Position numbers and translations under genes: made by a program. Of a stretch of 64,000 bases of DNA, positions 17,136 through 24,509 are shown in pieces. Below the pieces are notes generated by a model. That model was not told the origin of the DNA, ran no database searches, and saw nothing but the letters and a program-made list of their open reading frames with translations. Source of the stretch: JAPPLB01 sp965218555 (GTDB taxonomy: Bacteria > Acidobacteriota > Terriglobia > Bryobacterales > UBA6623). Location of the stretch: NCBI GenBank assembly GCA_965218555.1, contig OZ244625.1, forward strand, positions 5,332,001 to 5,396,000. Direction: 5' to 3'. Every line of letters starts with the position of its first letter. The first letter of the stretch is position 1.

Positions 17136-17786
17136 TCAATCGATGTTGGTGGGTTCCTCGAAGGGCGCCGTGCGCGAGTTGGCGAGGATGCCGTAGTGGT
17201 TGTCGAGGCTGAAGCCGATGATCTTCTCCACGCTCCAGGGACATTGCTCGGGCAGCCGGCTGTTCCACTTGCCGATCCGACGCTGTTCGGCAAGCACTTC
17301 GCTGCGCAGATCGGCGGTGATGTAGAGCCCGAAGGTCAGGGTGTTTGCTGCGTTCGCTCTGGCGCTCGGCCAGGCGTAGCGGATCATGGGGGTGACAAAG
17401 GGCTTCAACGATGGGTTGTGGCGGATCAGGGTTTCGAGCTGCAGGCGGTTGTACGCCAGCTCGTCCTTCCAACCGCTGCGCGTGAGTGCGCTGACAGCGG
17501 GCGCGTACTTGAGCAGCAAAAGCGCCTTCAGGGACTCGCGGCAGTAGGAGCGACCGTTTGCGAGCAGCTCGCGGGACTGATCGAGGAAGCTGCTGATGAT
17601 GTTCGCCAGGTCGCGGCGGTCGAAACGGCCGCCTTGCAAGCGTCCGACGATGTGCAGCATCCAGCCCATCGTGTCGATGCCGTGAAGGTTGCGGTTGTCG
17701 TTGTCGATCAGGGCTTCGATGAGAGGATCGGTGTCGATCTTCCACTGCTGGCGGGGATAGAGAGGCTGGTCATTCTGCTGAGACAT
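17136..17786 (-). CDS. divergent DUF29-like protein (paralogue)
   Basis: A 216-residue helical protein with HNPSLKPFVTPMIRYAWPSA and LPEQCPWSVEKIIGFSLDNH, matching the NPSxKxF and CPWxxExIxG motifs of the neighbouring 15777-16415 product; identity between them is low overall, so the duplication is old. ATG 17786 follows leader copy 3 and TCCAGGAGGAATCCTTCACC. Function unknown. Confidence 0.65.
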   Translation of the reverse strand: MSQQNDQPLYPRQQWKIDTDPLIEALIDNDNRNLHGIDTMGWMLHIVGRLQGGRFDRRDLANIISSFLDQSRELLANGRSYCRESLKALLLLKYAPAVSALTRSGWKDELAYNRLQLETLIRHNPSLKPFVTPMIRYAWPSARANAANTLTFGLYITADLRSEVLAEQRRIGKWNSRLPEQCPWSVEKIIGFSLDNHYGILANSRTAPFEEPTNID

Positions 17787-17796
17787 GGTGAAGGAT

Positions 17797-17868
17797 TCCT
17801 CCTGGAGGTAAGGGTTGGGAGCTTTCCGCTCACCCCTACCTGGCGGAAAGCGGAGAACCCTGTCCAGG
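17797..17868 (-). promoter_or_regulatory. hairpin leader copy 3
   Basis: Outer helix CCTGGA (17868-17863) pairs with TCCAGG (17806-17801), which overlaps the AGGAGG ribosome site; inner GGGTT/AACCC and the 9-bp stem are intact. The sixth pair (A-T) differs from other copies on both arms. Confidence 0.88.
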
Positions 17869-17876
17869 GGGGAGGA

Positions 17877-18107
17877 TCAGGCGGGAATCCACTTGACGGG
17901 CTGTTTCTCATCGCAGTACAGGCAGAAAGCATTGCCATCGGCAATGTCGTATTCGAAGCTCTGTGATTCGTGGTCCCACCAAGCGGTGGCGTCGAAGGTG
18001 ACTTCATTGCTTTCACAGAGCTGGCAAACGGGCTTCTCCGGGGAATCTCTTTCCTCGCGCTGCGCTAGCGGCGTGAGATTCAATTCGAGGGAAGGTGAGA
18101 GTGACAT
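17877..18107 (-). CDS. small zinc-ribbon-like protein (CxxC...CxxC)
   Basis: A 76-residue protein: EKPVCQLCESNEVTFDATAW, then WDHESQSFEYDIADGNAF, then CLYCDEKQPVKWIPA. Two CxxC knuckles separated by about 34 residues that include a conserved A-x-x-WD element suggest a zinc ribbon. It is paralogous to the next gene (18185-18427) and shares the WD...C-x-x-C end with 20535-20783. Leader copy 4 precedes it. Role unknown; nucleic-acid binding is plausible for zinc ribbons. Confidence 0.65.
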   Translation of the reverse strand: MSLSPSLELNLTPLAQREERDSPEKPVCQLCESNEVTFDATAWWDHESQSFEYDIADGNAFCLYCDEKQPVKWIPA

Positions 18108-18116
18108 GCTGAGGTT

Positions 18117-18188
18117 TCCTCCTGATGGAAAAGGGTTGGGAGCTTTCCGCTCACTGTTGACTGGCGGAAAGCGGAGAACCCTGCTCAG
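18117..18188 (-). promoter_or_regulatory. hairpin leader copy 4
   Basis: Loop sequence differs (CAGTCAACAGTGA) but all stems are kept. Outer CTGA (18188-18185) pairs with TCAG (18125-18122) inside TCAGGAGG. The 5' arm coincides with the TGA stop of the upstream gene, so the leader begins at the end of that coding sequence. Confidence 0.85.
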
Positions 18189-18427
18189 TGAGGGTCAGCT
18201 TGTAGCGGTATCCAATTGACTTCAGTGAAGGTCAAGCATTTGAGGCAGTAAGCGTCGAGTTGCACAGGGTCGAGATCGAAGGTCTGAGTCCCGGTGTCCC
18301 ATGTAGCCAACCCGATGAATCTGAGCTGAGATTCCTTGCATCGTGAGCAAAGCGCTTTCTCCGGTTCGTCAGGATCGAGTGGCGATCGGGTCCGGGGTGC
18401 GCCGTTGTTATCAGTTGGGGATGACAT
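18185..18427 (-). CDS. small zinc-ribbon-like protein (paralogue)
   Basis: An 80-residue protein: EKALCSRCKESQLRFIGLAT, WDTGTQTFDLDPVQLDAY, CLKCLTFTEVNWIPL. It shares the CxxC, WD and CLxC-NWIP/KWIP features with the downstream gene 17877-18107, so the two are tandem duplicates. ATG 18427 has only a weak ribosome site (CCCAACAACC) and the leader upstream is degenerate (copy 5). Confidence 0.62.
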   Translation of the reverse strand: MSSPTDNNGAPRTRSPLDPDEPEKALCSRCKESQLRFIGLATWDTGTQTFDLDPVQLDAYCLKCLTFTEVNWIPLQADPH

Positions 18428-18459
18428 GGTTGTTGGGAAGCTGCACTACGGATAAGAGT

Positions 18460-18505
18460 ACGGAGAATCTTGAGTTTTCACAAAGGGCGGAAAGCGGAGA
18501 ACGTG
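18460..18505 (-). promoter_or_regulatory. degenerate hairpin leader copy 5
   Basis: The 5' half is intact on the - strand (TTCTCCGCTTTCCGCC, 18501-18486), but the 3' half has decayed (TGTGAAAACTCAAG in place of TGAGCGGAAAGCTCC), so the 9-bp stem cannot form fully. It lies 35-75 bases upstream of the 18427 start. Confidence 0.6.
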
Positions 18506-18600
18506 CTTAGGGGGATGCAGGATTTGACTGCAGGTACGCTGCTCTGAACATGAATCGGGTTCAAGTGCAGTTGGCGGAGCTGAGCAAAGATATCCGTGTC

Positions 18601-18715
18601 TGGATCCATTTGCTCTGGAATCAATTTGTGCTCAAGCGTGGAAAGCTCGAGCGCACCGAGAAAGGCCCTTGGGCATCGAGGGGATGCGCAAGGGCCAGGT
18701 AGGGAGAGAGCTGTC
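18601..18715 (-). terminator. repeat C with rho-independent-type terminator
   Basis: On the - strand GGCCCTTGCGCATC (18696 down) pairs with GATGCCCAAGGGCC, followed by TTTCTCGGTGCGC. It is immediately 3' of the 18715-19053 gene. The adjoining GAGCTCGA..GTGCTCAAGCG.. block repeats that at 23030-23060. The remaining gap 18506-18600 holds nothing I can support. Confidence 0.65.
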
Positions 18716-19053
18716 TAGGAAGCGCTGCGGGGGCCTCCGCTGCGCTGGCAGCCGATGACGTCGAGCATGGCGAGAAGGATCGATCGCTCGTCCTCGAAGA
18801 GCTGTTGGACGTGGGTGGGATCGGAGTCCGTTTCCACTGCCCAAACACCGGGGCTCTCGAAGCGCTGAATGATGAGGTGATCGGTCTGACCGATACCGAT
18901 GAGAAGGATACAGCTTGCACGGATTCCCATGAATCCGAAGTCGCCGTTCTCGGCCTGGCGCAAGCGGTCCTCGAAGCCTTCCTGCTCCAGATAGGACGTA
19001 TCGGGGCAGGGATCGGGTAGGGTTTCCATGACGATCTCTTCGTGCTGAATCAT
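18715..19053 (-). CDS. hypothetical cassette protein
   Basis: A 112-residue acidic protein from ATG 19053, preceded by AAGGAGCATCAAC. Sequence: PDTSYLEQEGFEDRLRQAEN near the start, then FMGIRASCILLIGIGQTDHL and FEDERSILLAMLDVIGC. A mixed alpha/beta domain is likely; no family recognised. Its start overlaps the stop of 19050-19346 by 4 bases, so it is coupled to that gene and needs no leader of its own. Confidence 0.6.
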   Translation of the reverse strand: MIQHEEIVMETLPDPCPDTSYLEQEGFEDRLRQAENGDFGFMGIRASCILLIGIGQTDHLIIQRFESPGVWAVETDSDPTHVQQLFEDERSILLAMLDVIGCQRSGGPRSAS

Positions 19054-19346
19054 GTTGATGCTCCTTTCTCTTGCGGGGTTTGAGGGTGAGAGTCGGCCTG
19101 CTGGGTGCGGGCATCCTCGCGCCGTATCCATTCGGCATCGGAAATCCATTGATCGCTGTCCGCGCAGACATACTCCGGATCGCCGTCAGCGGGATCGTGA
19201 GGCATGAAGCGCTGGGAGTCGGTGCGGCAGTCGCCCCAAAAGTCGGAACGGTGGTGAAACTCGCAGCAACCGCACTCGATCATCGAGACTTGCGCGTTGG
19301 GATCGAGCGGCTTGCCGCTTCGGACGTAGTGCAATTGATCCGACAT
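19050..19346 (-). CDS. hypothetical cysteine/histidine-containing cassette protein
   Basis: A 98-residue protein. Near residue 25: MIECGCCEFHHRSDFWGDC, a Cys/His-rich stretch that could bind metal; later CADSDQWISDAEWIRRED. It lies between two genes with which it forms a compact operon (5 bases from the upstream stop, 4-base overlap with the downstream start), all under leader copy 6. Family not recognised. Confidence 0.6.
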   Translation of the reverse strand: MSDQLHYVRSGKPLDPNAQVSMIECGCCEFHHRSDFWGDCRTDSQRFMPHDPADGDPEYVCADSDQWISDAEWIRREDARTQQADSHPQTPQEKGAST

Positions 19347-19350
19347 GGAG

Positions 19351-19686
19351 CTATTGCCTCGCTTTCTTACGGGCTTTCCTCATGCGCTTCGAGGAACGCC
19401 GCTTGATGATCCGGAGCTTGAAGACGGGATCACGTGGAAACTTCGACTGCTCGTAGATTTGCTTGAGCTCGCGATGAAGCTCCGCGAACTCTTCCGGCTT
19501 CGCCGGCCGCGTAGCAGCCATAACGTGCGCCATGTGCGCGCTTCCGTGCTGGCCGAAGTGTGCGTAGCAGGCAACAAGAAAACCTGAGCTGTCGTGGGCC
19601 GTGTAGGGGAACACGGCGAGAACTTCCGCGCTCTTGTCGGTGTACTTGCGGAACATCACTTCGAGGGTTTCGGGCTTGTCTTTCAC
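19351..19686 (-). CDS. hypothetical cassette protein, GTG start
   Basis: The frame is open further upstream through the leader, but the ribosome site AAGGAGGACTTCACAG places the start at GTG 19686, giving 111 residues. ETLEVMFRKYTDKSAEVLAV and YTAHDSSGFLVACYAHFGQH form the first half; the C-terminus is strongly basic (IIKRRSSKRMRKARKKARQ), suggesting nucleic-acid contact. Leader copy 6 precedes it. Family not recognised. Confidence 0.65.
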   Translation of the reverse strand: MKDKPETLEVMFRKYTDKSAEVLAVFPYTAHDSSGFLVACYAHFGQHGSAHMAHVMAATRPAKPEEFAELHRELKQIYEQSKFPRDPVFKLRIIKRRSSKRMRKARKKARQ

Positions 19687-19695
19687 CTGTGAAGT

Positions 19696-19771
19696 CCTCC
19701 TTCTGACGGGTTGGGTTTGGAGCTTTCCGCTCACCCGTACCTGGCGGAAAGCGGAGAACCCACGGCGAAGG
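19696..19771 (-). promoter_or_regulatory. hairpin leader copy 6
   Basis: Here the outer helix is CCTTC (19771-19767) with GAAGG (19703-19699); GAAGG overlaps the GAAGGAGG ribosome site. The change from CCTGN/NCAGG to CCTTC/GAAGG on both arms is a compensatory replacement. Confidence 0.85.
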
Positions 19772-19800
19772 AAGCGCGGTTCGGACGGTAGCGCTGTATC

Positions 19801-19836
19801 GAGAAAGAAAATCCCCCGCCGCGTCCGCGGCGGGGG
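19801..19836 (-). terminator. rho-independent-type terminator
   Basis: On the - strand CCCCCGCCGCG pairs with CGCGGCGGGGG around a 2-base loop, followed by ATTTTCTTTCTC. It lies 20 bases 3' of the 19856-20398 gene. Confidence 0.75.
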
Positions 19837-19855
19837 AAGAACGGGAAGGAAGTGG

Positions 19856-20398
19856 CTACGAGGCGACTGCAACGGGTTCGGGTTCGCGAACCTCCCAAAC
19901 GTGGCGGCTGCCGAGAACGCTTTTCACCAGACGGTAGGCGAGACCGTTCTGTGCCTGGCAGATCCAGCTCTGCATCTTGCAGCCTTCCCACTCGGGCGGC
20001 TCGCACGACTGGTATTCGAGGCAGGAGAGATACATCCAGGCTTCGGACGGGGTGTACACAATCGGTGTGGCGGAACGGCAATCGTCGAGGTATTGCGTCA
20101 CCGTGTATTCATCGTCGAAACAGGCGTTGTTCACGTCGCTGGTGCTTTCCGGAAGCTGTGTGCCGCTGGTGTCCCAACCGGCATCGTCGAGGTTGCCGAT
20201 GATGGCGGAGAGAATCGGGGCATACGCTCGTTGCCCCTCCGGACCGTAGCGCCAGGCTACGGAAATGACGTTCGCCATTGCCAGGTCCATGCGGATGCTC
20301 TCATCGTCGGGCTTCTCCCGGGCGAACTCGTAAACGTTCTCCATGATGATCTGCGCGCAAGTGGCGATGTGTTCGGCAGTGACTACGAAAGCACTCAT
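19856..20398 (-). CDS. hypothetical cassette protein
   Basis: A 180-residue acidic protein with ATG 20398 and a GACAGGAGGACACC ribosome site. Sequence: TAEHIATCAQIIMENVYEFA, AMANVISVAWRYGPEGQRAY, then a Cys-containing C-terminal half (MYLSCLEYQSCEPPEWEGC, WICQAQNGLAYRLVKSV). No known domain recognised. A self-contained unit: leader copy 7 in front, terminator behind. Confidence 0.6.
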   Translation of the reverse strand: MSAFVVTAEHIATCAQIIMENVYEFAREKPDDESIRMDLAMANVISVAWRYGPEGQRAYAPILSAIIGNLDDAGWDTSGTQLPESTSDVNNACFDDEYTVTQYLDDCRSATPIVYTPSEAWMYLSCLEYQSCEPPEWEGCKMQSWICQAQNGLAYRLVKSVLGSRHVWEVREPEPVAVAS

Positions 20399-20407
20399 GA
20401 ATGGTGT

Positions 20408-20477
20408 CCTCCTGTCGGTAAGGGTTTGGAGCTTTCCGCTCACCCCTACCTGGCGGAAAGCGGAGAACCCTGACAGG
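20408..20477 (-). promoter_or_regulatory. hairpin leader copy 7
   Basis: The clearest example: outer helix CCTGTC (20477-20472) with GACAGG (20416-20411), 6 bp, of which AGG belongs to the AGGAGG ribosome site; then GGGTT/AACCC and GCTTTCCGC/GCGGAAAGC. Confidence 0.9.
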
Positions 20478-20519
20478 GGAAGGGCACACTTGCGCGGTGA
20501 GCGCTGCTGTGAGTCGGGG

Positions 20520-20548
20520 GAGAGAAACGGCGGCCTACCGGCCGCCGT
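20520..20548 (-). terminator. hairpin terminator overlapping gene end
   Basis: CGGCGGCC/GGCCGCCG hairpin (20528-20547) followed on the - strand by GTTTCTCTC. It overlaps the last codons of the 20535-20783 gene. Confidence 0.55.
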
Positions 20549-20783
20549 CACGACGGGAATTGAAGGGGTCGCGGAAGTCTTGCAGGATGCCGTTGAAGCC
20601 GCACTGGTCGCAGTAAGCGTTGCTGGCGTTGTCCCAAACGGTAGCGGAATCGGTGGGGTCGGTTCCCATCGGCGTCAGAATGACGGCGATGGTCGCATAG
20701 ATGCGAATGTTGTCGTCGCGTCGGTATTCCGGACAGATCATCTGCCAGGCTTCTGATACGGTTTCCGGAAGGTTGCTAGCCAT
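20535..20783 (-). CDS. small cassette protein with C-x-x-C end
   Basis: An 82-residue protein: ETVSEAWQMICPEYRRDDNI, then ATIAVILTPMGTDPTDSATV, then WDNASNAYCDQCGFNGILQD. The WD...YCDQC ending resembles the two zinc-ribbon genes at 17877-18427, but only one CxxC is present. Leader copy 8 and CCAGGAGGATTCC precede ATG 20783. Family not recognised. Confidence 0.6.
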   Translation of the reverse strand: MASNLPETVSEAWQMICPEYRRDDNIRIYATIAVILTPMGTDPTDSATVWDNASNAYCDQCGFNGILQDFRDPFNSRRDGGR

Positions 20784-20791
20784 GATGGAAT

Positions 20792-20861
20792 CCTCCTGGT
20801 GGTAAGGGTTGGGAGCTTTCCGCTCACCATTGCTTGGCGGAAAGCGGAGAACCCTGCCAGG
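20792..20861 (-). promoter_or_regulatory. hairpin leader copy 8
   Basis: Outer CCTGG (20861-20857) with CCAGG (20799-20795); loop CAAGCAATGGTGA; inner stems intact. Confidence 0.88.
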
Positions 20862-21015
20862 CGAGGCCAGCGGACGGGCGCAAGCGCCTCGGCTGTCTCA
20901 TGCGCATGGTCTCTTGCAACGGATTATTCGGCAAGAGCAAACGCCGGCGTTAGCAACGCTGTCATGAAAAGTTGAGACAGCGCTGTGTGCGATCGCGCAC
21001 GTGGGCGGCGGCGAT

Positions 21016-21573
21016 TCAGCGATAAACGCTGCAGATACGGCGTGCGGTGTGAAGCGCCTCGGGGCTGCGAACCCGCTGATACGCTCCTACCGATTTCGAG
21101 AAGCGGTAGCCCCAGCATTGGAGCGTCTGTCGGGTCGGCCGGTCCGGACGGTGCGGGAAGAAAATCTGAACCCGATTCTTCTTCACGTTATCGACGATGC
21201 GAACCTCCCCGAACAGCTCCTGGGTGTTCTGAGTGGCGGTCGTGGGGTGGGCGGGTACGAGCTTCTGATCGACGATCTGAAGTCCGAAGTCGTCATGCAG
21301 CCGGCCGCGAACCTTGCGGATGCTCTTGCCGTGGGCGGCGATCCGCACGGGGTGGATTCCCCGCGTGCCGGTGGCATCGGGCTCCTTCAGGTTGGCGATG
21401 TAGGTCGCGTCGAAACCCATTTCCTCAAGCGGCTGATCGCTGCCGGTGCGGTCGGCCTTGCGCAAGGCGCGGTTGATCGCTTTCATGCGTTCCTTCGTTT
21501 TGGTGAGCTTGAGGGAGACTTTCAGAAGCCGGATGGCTTCGTCGTTGTGAAGGTGGGGAAACAGGTCGCTCAT
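21016..21573 (-). CDS. short DUF3560-like protein (C-terminal half only)
   Basis: A 185-residue protein with MKAINRALRKADRTGSDQPL near residue 30 and, near the end, VRIVDNVKKNRVQIFFPHRP followed by LQCWGYRFSKSVGAYQRVRS. These segments match the C-terminal half of the larger DUF3560 protein at 23113-23928 (AINKALKKADRTGSDEEL; IRIVDNVEENRVQVFFPG; LKQNGFRWSPTAGAWQRHRS). The N-terminal GQPILVGHHSE part is absent. Leader copy 9 precedes ATG 21573. Function of the family is unknown. Confidence 0.7.
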   Translation of the reverse strand: MSDLFPHLHNDEAIRLLKVSLKLTKTKERMKAINRALRKADRTGSDQPLEEMGFDATYIANLKEPDATGTRGIHPVRIAAHGKSIRKVRGRLHDDFGLQIVDQKLVPAHPTTATQNTQELFGEVRIVDNVKKNRVQIFFPHRPDRPTRQTLQCWGYRFSKSVGAYQRVRSPEALHTARRICSVYR

Positions 21574-21584
21574 GGTGAAGTGGT

Positions 21585-21654
21585 CCTCCTGACGGTAAGG
21601 GCTTGGAGCTTTCCGCTCGCCCCTACCTGGCGGAAAGCGGAGAGCCCTTGTCAG
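21585..21654 (-). promoter_or_regulatory. hairpin leader copy 9 (double compensatory change)
   Basis: GGGTT is replaced by GGGCT (21647-21643) and AACCC by AGCCC (21603-21599), keeping the helix; the outer pair is CTGAC/GTCAG. Two independent covariations in one copy. Confidence 0.9.
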
Positions 21655-21764
21655 AGAGGAGGGCGGGACACAAGATGTTGTCGTCCGCGGACTTCTGGAG
21701 GCACAAGATGTTGGGGTGGTGCGAACTCATCGAGCGCAAGATGATGGGCTGCGGTTGCTGCAGC

Positions 21765-21890
21765 ACCATCCGGATCCGCGACGAATCCGGGGGTGCTGGG
21801 GGTCCACCTCGAAGCGGATCGCCGCGTCAGCGGCTCGGTAGCGAAGGTTTTTCAAGGGGAAGTCCCGCCGCACGCGCGGCGGGACGGATT
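21765..21890 (-). repeat. dispersed palindromic repeat B, copy 2, with adjoining hairpin
   Basis: - strand order GCCGCTGACGCGGC, GATCCGCTTCGAGGTGGAC, CCCCAGCACCCCCGG, ending GCGGATC, so GATCCGC and GCGGATC can close a stem. Beside it a 10-bp hairpin GTCCCGCCGC/GCGGCGGGAC (21862-21885) lies 3' of the 21923-22321 gene and could terminate it, though without a clean T tract. Confidence 0.6.
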
Positions 21891-21922
21891 CAGCGCTGCG
21901 GCTAGCCTCAGCCGGCGCCGCT

Positions 21923-22321
21923 CTAGGCGGCCCTGGGCTGCTGTATGCTGGCGGCCTTGCTGCGCTCGATGCGCGGCCGGACTTTGACGATCGCAATGCG
22001 ATGGGTCCGAAAACGCACCTCGTCAATGACGCCGGTCCAGGTGTCGCCCTGATCGGTGACGGCCTCGATGGCTTCCCCGACGAGGTTCTCCGGGAGCTTG
22101 CCGGTGTTGCCGGCAAAGAAGGCTCCGGTCTGGCCTTCCTCCAGGACGGCCTCTTTCCAGCCGCTGGATACGCTCCGGGGGAGCTGCACCGCGACGGTTT
22201 CCTCCAGCGCCCGCCGTATCCATTCGGAAAGGATGAGCTGGTAGTTGTCGCTGGCCTCGACCATGCGATCGAAGAACGCGCGGTCGCAACGGAAACTGAC
22301 GGTCTTTCTGTCGCTTGTCAT
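21923..22321 (-). CDS. ribbon-helix-helix-like cassette protein
   Basis: A 132-residue protein. The N-terminus RKTVSFRCDRAFFDRMVEAS, then LILSEWIRRALEET, has the strand-helix-helix spacing of ribbon-helix-helix DNA-binding domains; the C-terminal half (GNTGKLPENLVGEAIEAVTD, then VRFRTHRIAIVKVRP) is a small beta-rich domain. It could be a repressor or a plasmid accessory regulator. Leader copy 10 precedes ATG 22321. Confidence 0.6.
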   Translation of the reverse strand: MTSDRKTVSFRCDRAFFDRMVEASDNYQLILSEWIRRALEETVAVQLPRSVSSGWKEAVLEEGQTGAFFAGNTGKLPENLVGEAIEAVTDQGDTWTGVIDEVRFRTHRIAIVKVRPRIERSKAASIQQPRAA

Positions 22322-22331
22322 GATTGATTGT

Positions 22332-22403
22332 CCTCCTGCCTGTAAAGGGTTTGGAGCTTTTCGCTCACCCTGGGACGGCGGAAAGCGGGAGAACCCGGGC
22401 AGG
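22332..22403 (-). promoter_or_regulatory. hairpin leader copy 10
   Basis: Outer CCTGCC (22403-22398) pairs with GGCAGG (22340-22335). The 9-bp stem has one mismatch (GCTTTCCGC with GCGAAAAGC) and an extra G next to it; GGGTT/AACCC intact. Confidence 0.85.
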
Positions 22404-22531
22404 GGGACGGCGCGCGGCCGAAGCCAAGCGCAGGGATGGCAAGTCGAAGCGAGCCCCTCGAAGGGGGCCCCGCCGCCGGCGCCGCAGGGCAGGGGAAGTC
22501 TCGAAGGGGGTGTTGCTGATGGGAATTGCGG

Positions 22532-22834
22532 TTAGGAGCCGTCGAGAGCCTTCAGCTCTTCGCAGATGTGCGCATGGGTCTTTTGATCGCGGGTCATGCG
22601 ATCATCGACGCGCTTCAGCTTGGCGAGCAGGGTCTTGCGCTTCTGCCGCCGCTGGCCGGCAAGGGTTCCCTTGGTTCGGGCTTCATAGCGTTTGTTCTGA
22701 CAGCGCCGGCAGACGCGCGCCTGCGGTCCGCTCTTCCACCAGTCGTTATCGAGAAGGGTTTTGCAGTCCTCGCAAGGTACGGGCTTCGCCGCCCACGCGG
22801 GGCGTTCTTGATCGGGATCGTAGAGTTGGCTCAT
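22532..22834 (-). CDS. small zinc-finger-like protein
   Basis: A 100-residue protein: PVPCEDCKTLLDNDWWKSGP, then ARVCRRCQNKRYEARTKGTL, followed by a basic helical tail (QRRQKRKTLLAKLKRVDDRM). Two CxxC pairs 20 residues apart suggest a zinc finger, probably binding nucleic acid. No hairpin leader precedes it, which makes it one of the few exceptions in this zone. ATG 22834 with GGAACCAGGTC upstream, a weak ribosome site. Confidence 0.6.
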   Translation of the reverse strand: MSQLYDPDQERPAWAAKPVPCEDCKTLLDNDWWKSGPQARVCRRCQNKRYEARTKGTLAGQRRQKRKTLLAKLKRVDDRMTRDQKTHAHICEELKALDGS

Positions 22835-23029
22835 GACCTGGTTCCAAGTGCTCTGACTTCAGTTTATGGGAATGAGAAGTGGCGACGTCGGCCGACAGAT
22901 CTTCTTCTCTGACGAAGAAAGCGCAGCAAGAGAGATCGGGTCCGGACTGAAAATCGCTGGCATAAGAAAGCGATCCAGTGAAGTGGCGGCCGTCGACCGT
23001 CGACGCCAGCTTCTCTGACTTCGAATTGT

Positions 23030-23095
23030 GCTCAAGCGAAGTAGCTCGAGCGCACAAAAAAAGGCCCTTGGGCATCGAGTTGATTCCCAAGGGCC
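23030..23095 (-). terminator. repeat C with strong rho-independent terminator
   Basis: On the - strand GGCCCTTGGG (23095-23086) pairs with CCCAAGGGCC (23072-23063) followed by eight T residues (23062-23055). It ends the DUF3560 gene. The adjoining GAGCTACTTCGCTTGAGCAC block repeats that at 18628-18660. Confidence 0.85.
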
Positions 23096-23112
23096 AGGTT
23101 GCGGTCATGAGG

Positions 23113-23928
23113 TTACTCCAGACCGCAGCAGCGCCGCGCCCACCACAGCGCGGCTTCACTCCGATGGCGCTGCCACGCTCCCGCCGTGGGCGACCATCGG
23201 AAACCGTTCTGCTTGAGCTTGCTGCGAACCTCCGGAGAAGGGATGCCGGGGAAGAAAACCTGCACGCGGTTCTCTTCCACGTTGTCCACGATGCGAATGT
23301 CATCGTGCTGCTCTTCGCTCGTCTGGTCGTTCGCGGATTCCCGCAGCGCCTCGATCCGCTGGCGGATCCGGCGCATGTTCGAGTTGTTGTTGGTGAGAAC
23401 GTAGGAAGGGATTCCCTTCCTGCCGGCGTAGTCGGGAGTCTTGAGCTCGGCAATGGTCTTGTCGCTCAGGCCGAGGGATTTCAGCTCCTCGTCGCTGCCG
23501 GTGCGATCGGCCTTCTTCAAGGCTTTGTTGATCGCCTTGTAGAGCGCTTGCTGCTGTTCGAGCTCTTCGAGATTCTCGATGAGCTTGACGACCGCATCGG
23601 GATCGTCGGATGAAACACCGGCCTTGCCTACGCTTGCCGCACGGCCGCGGAGCCTCGAAGCCTTCTCCTTCAGCTCGTGGCCTTTGGAGAAGTTGTTGTG
23701 AATGCGGTTGCGGAAGTTGCGGTCGCGCTTTTCCGAGTGGTGGCCTACGAGGATCGGCTGTCCCATCGGGATTACCGAAGCGTCGCTGTTGGCTCTCTTG
23801 ATCCGGGCGTCGCCTTCCCGCTCGGCCTTGTCGGCCGCGTTCAGCAATCGCTCGCGCTTGTTGTCGAGCTTTTGCTCGTAGCTGTTGCGTCGTTCTTCCA
23901 AGGATGCATCGGGTTCTTGGTCTGCCAT
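23113..23928 (-). CDS. DUF3560 family protein
   Basis: A 271-residue protein (ATG 23928). N-terminal part: RERLLNAADKAEREGDARIK, then SVIPMGQPILVGHHSEKRDR, the hallmark of DUF3560; middle coiled region; C-terminal FFPG..LKQNGFRWSPTAGAWQRHRS, a small domain also found in the short paralogue at 21016-21573. DUF3560 proteins are typical of plasmids and integrative elements; function unknown. Leader copy 11 in front, terminator behind. Confidence 0.8.
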   Translation of the reverse strand: MADQEPDASLEERRNSYEQKLDNKRERLLNAADKAEREGDARIKRANSDASVIPMGQPILVGHHSEKRDRNFRNRIHNNFSKGHELKEKASRLRGRAASVGKAGVSSDDPDAVVKLIENLEELEQQQALYKAINKALKKADRTGSDEELKSLGLSDKTIAELKTPDYAGRKGIPSYVLTNNNSNMRRIRQRIEALRESANDQTSEEQHDDIRIVDNVEENRVQVFFPGIPSPEVRSKLKQNGFRWSPTAGAWQRHRSEAALWWARRCCGLE

Positions 23929-23938
23929 GGTGAAGTAG

Positions 23939-24009
23939 TCCTCCTGGAGGTAAGGGTTTGGAGCTTTCCGCTCACCACGGCCTGGCGGAAAGCGGAGAAC
24001 CCGACCAGG
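23939..24009 (-). promoter_or_regulatory. hairpin leader copy 11
   Basis: Outer CCTGG (24009-24005) with CCAGG (23947-23943) overlapping CCAGGAGG; loop CAGGCCGTGGTGA; inner stems intact. Confidence 0.88.
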
Positions 24010-24050
24010 GGACGGGCAGCGTTCGAAGGCGGGCGCTGTTCTGCTCAGCA

Positions 24051-24122
24051 CCAACCGGATCCGCTTTGAATCCGGGGGTGCTGGGGGTCCGGTTCGAAGC
24101 GGAACACTGCTTCAGCGGCTTC
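24051..24122 (-). repeat. dispersed palindromic repeat B, copy 3
   Basis: - strand: GCCGCTGAAGCAGTG, TTCCGCTTCGAACCGGAC, CCCCAGCACCCCCGGATTC, AAAGCGGATCC. TCCGCTT and AAGCGGA pair; the change from the copy-2 stem is compensated on both sides. Confidence 0.6.
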
Positions 24123-24369
24123 TCAGCGCGAGGTTTTTCGGACGATCCGGATTCCGGGGGTTCGCGAGAGGGATTGAAGGGTTCTTCTCAACAGAAGGGC
24201 GGGGTCTTTGCTCTTCTCGAAGGCGACAGCGAAGGGTGCGCTTGCGCCAGAGCTGACGCGAACGCTGAATCGTTCGGTGCAACAGCCAGCCACAGACCGC
24301 GAGCAAAAAGGCGATGCCGAAGGCATTGGCGATCGCTTGCCGCAGCAAGGGCATTTCGATGGCGGTCAT
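24112..24369 (-). CDS. possible small membrane protein (weak)
   Basis: From ATG 24369: TAIEMPLLRQAIANAFGIAF, then LLAVCGWLLHRTIQRSRQLW, then a very basic tail. One hydrophobic helix is visible, but there is no ribosome site and no hairpin leader, and the frame overlaps repeat B copy 3. Treat as a weak prediction. The remainder of 24370-24780 holds repeat B copy 4 and no supported gene. Confidence 0.25.
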   Translation of the reverse strand: MTAIEMPLLRQAIANAFGIAFLLAVCGWLLHRTIQRSRQLWRKRTLRCRLREEQRPRPSVEKNPSIPLANPRNPDRPKNLALRSR

Positions 24370-24509
24370 TGCCGGCATTGTGGGCAATGAAGCCGGAACG
24401 GTCAAGCGGGGCTGAGCTGCCGCTTGTGGTCTTGGACCTGGCGGAGCCTGGTCCAGCGTGAAGCCGCCGCGCTTGAACCCGAGGGCTTCGATGGCATCAT
24501 CGAAGCGAG

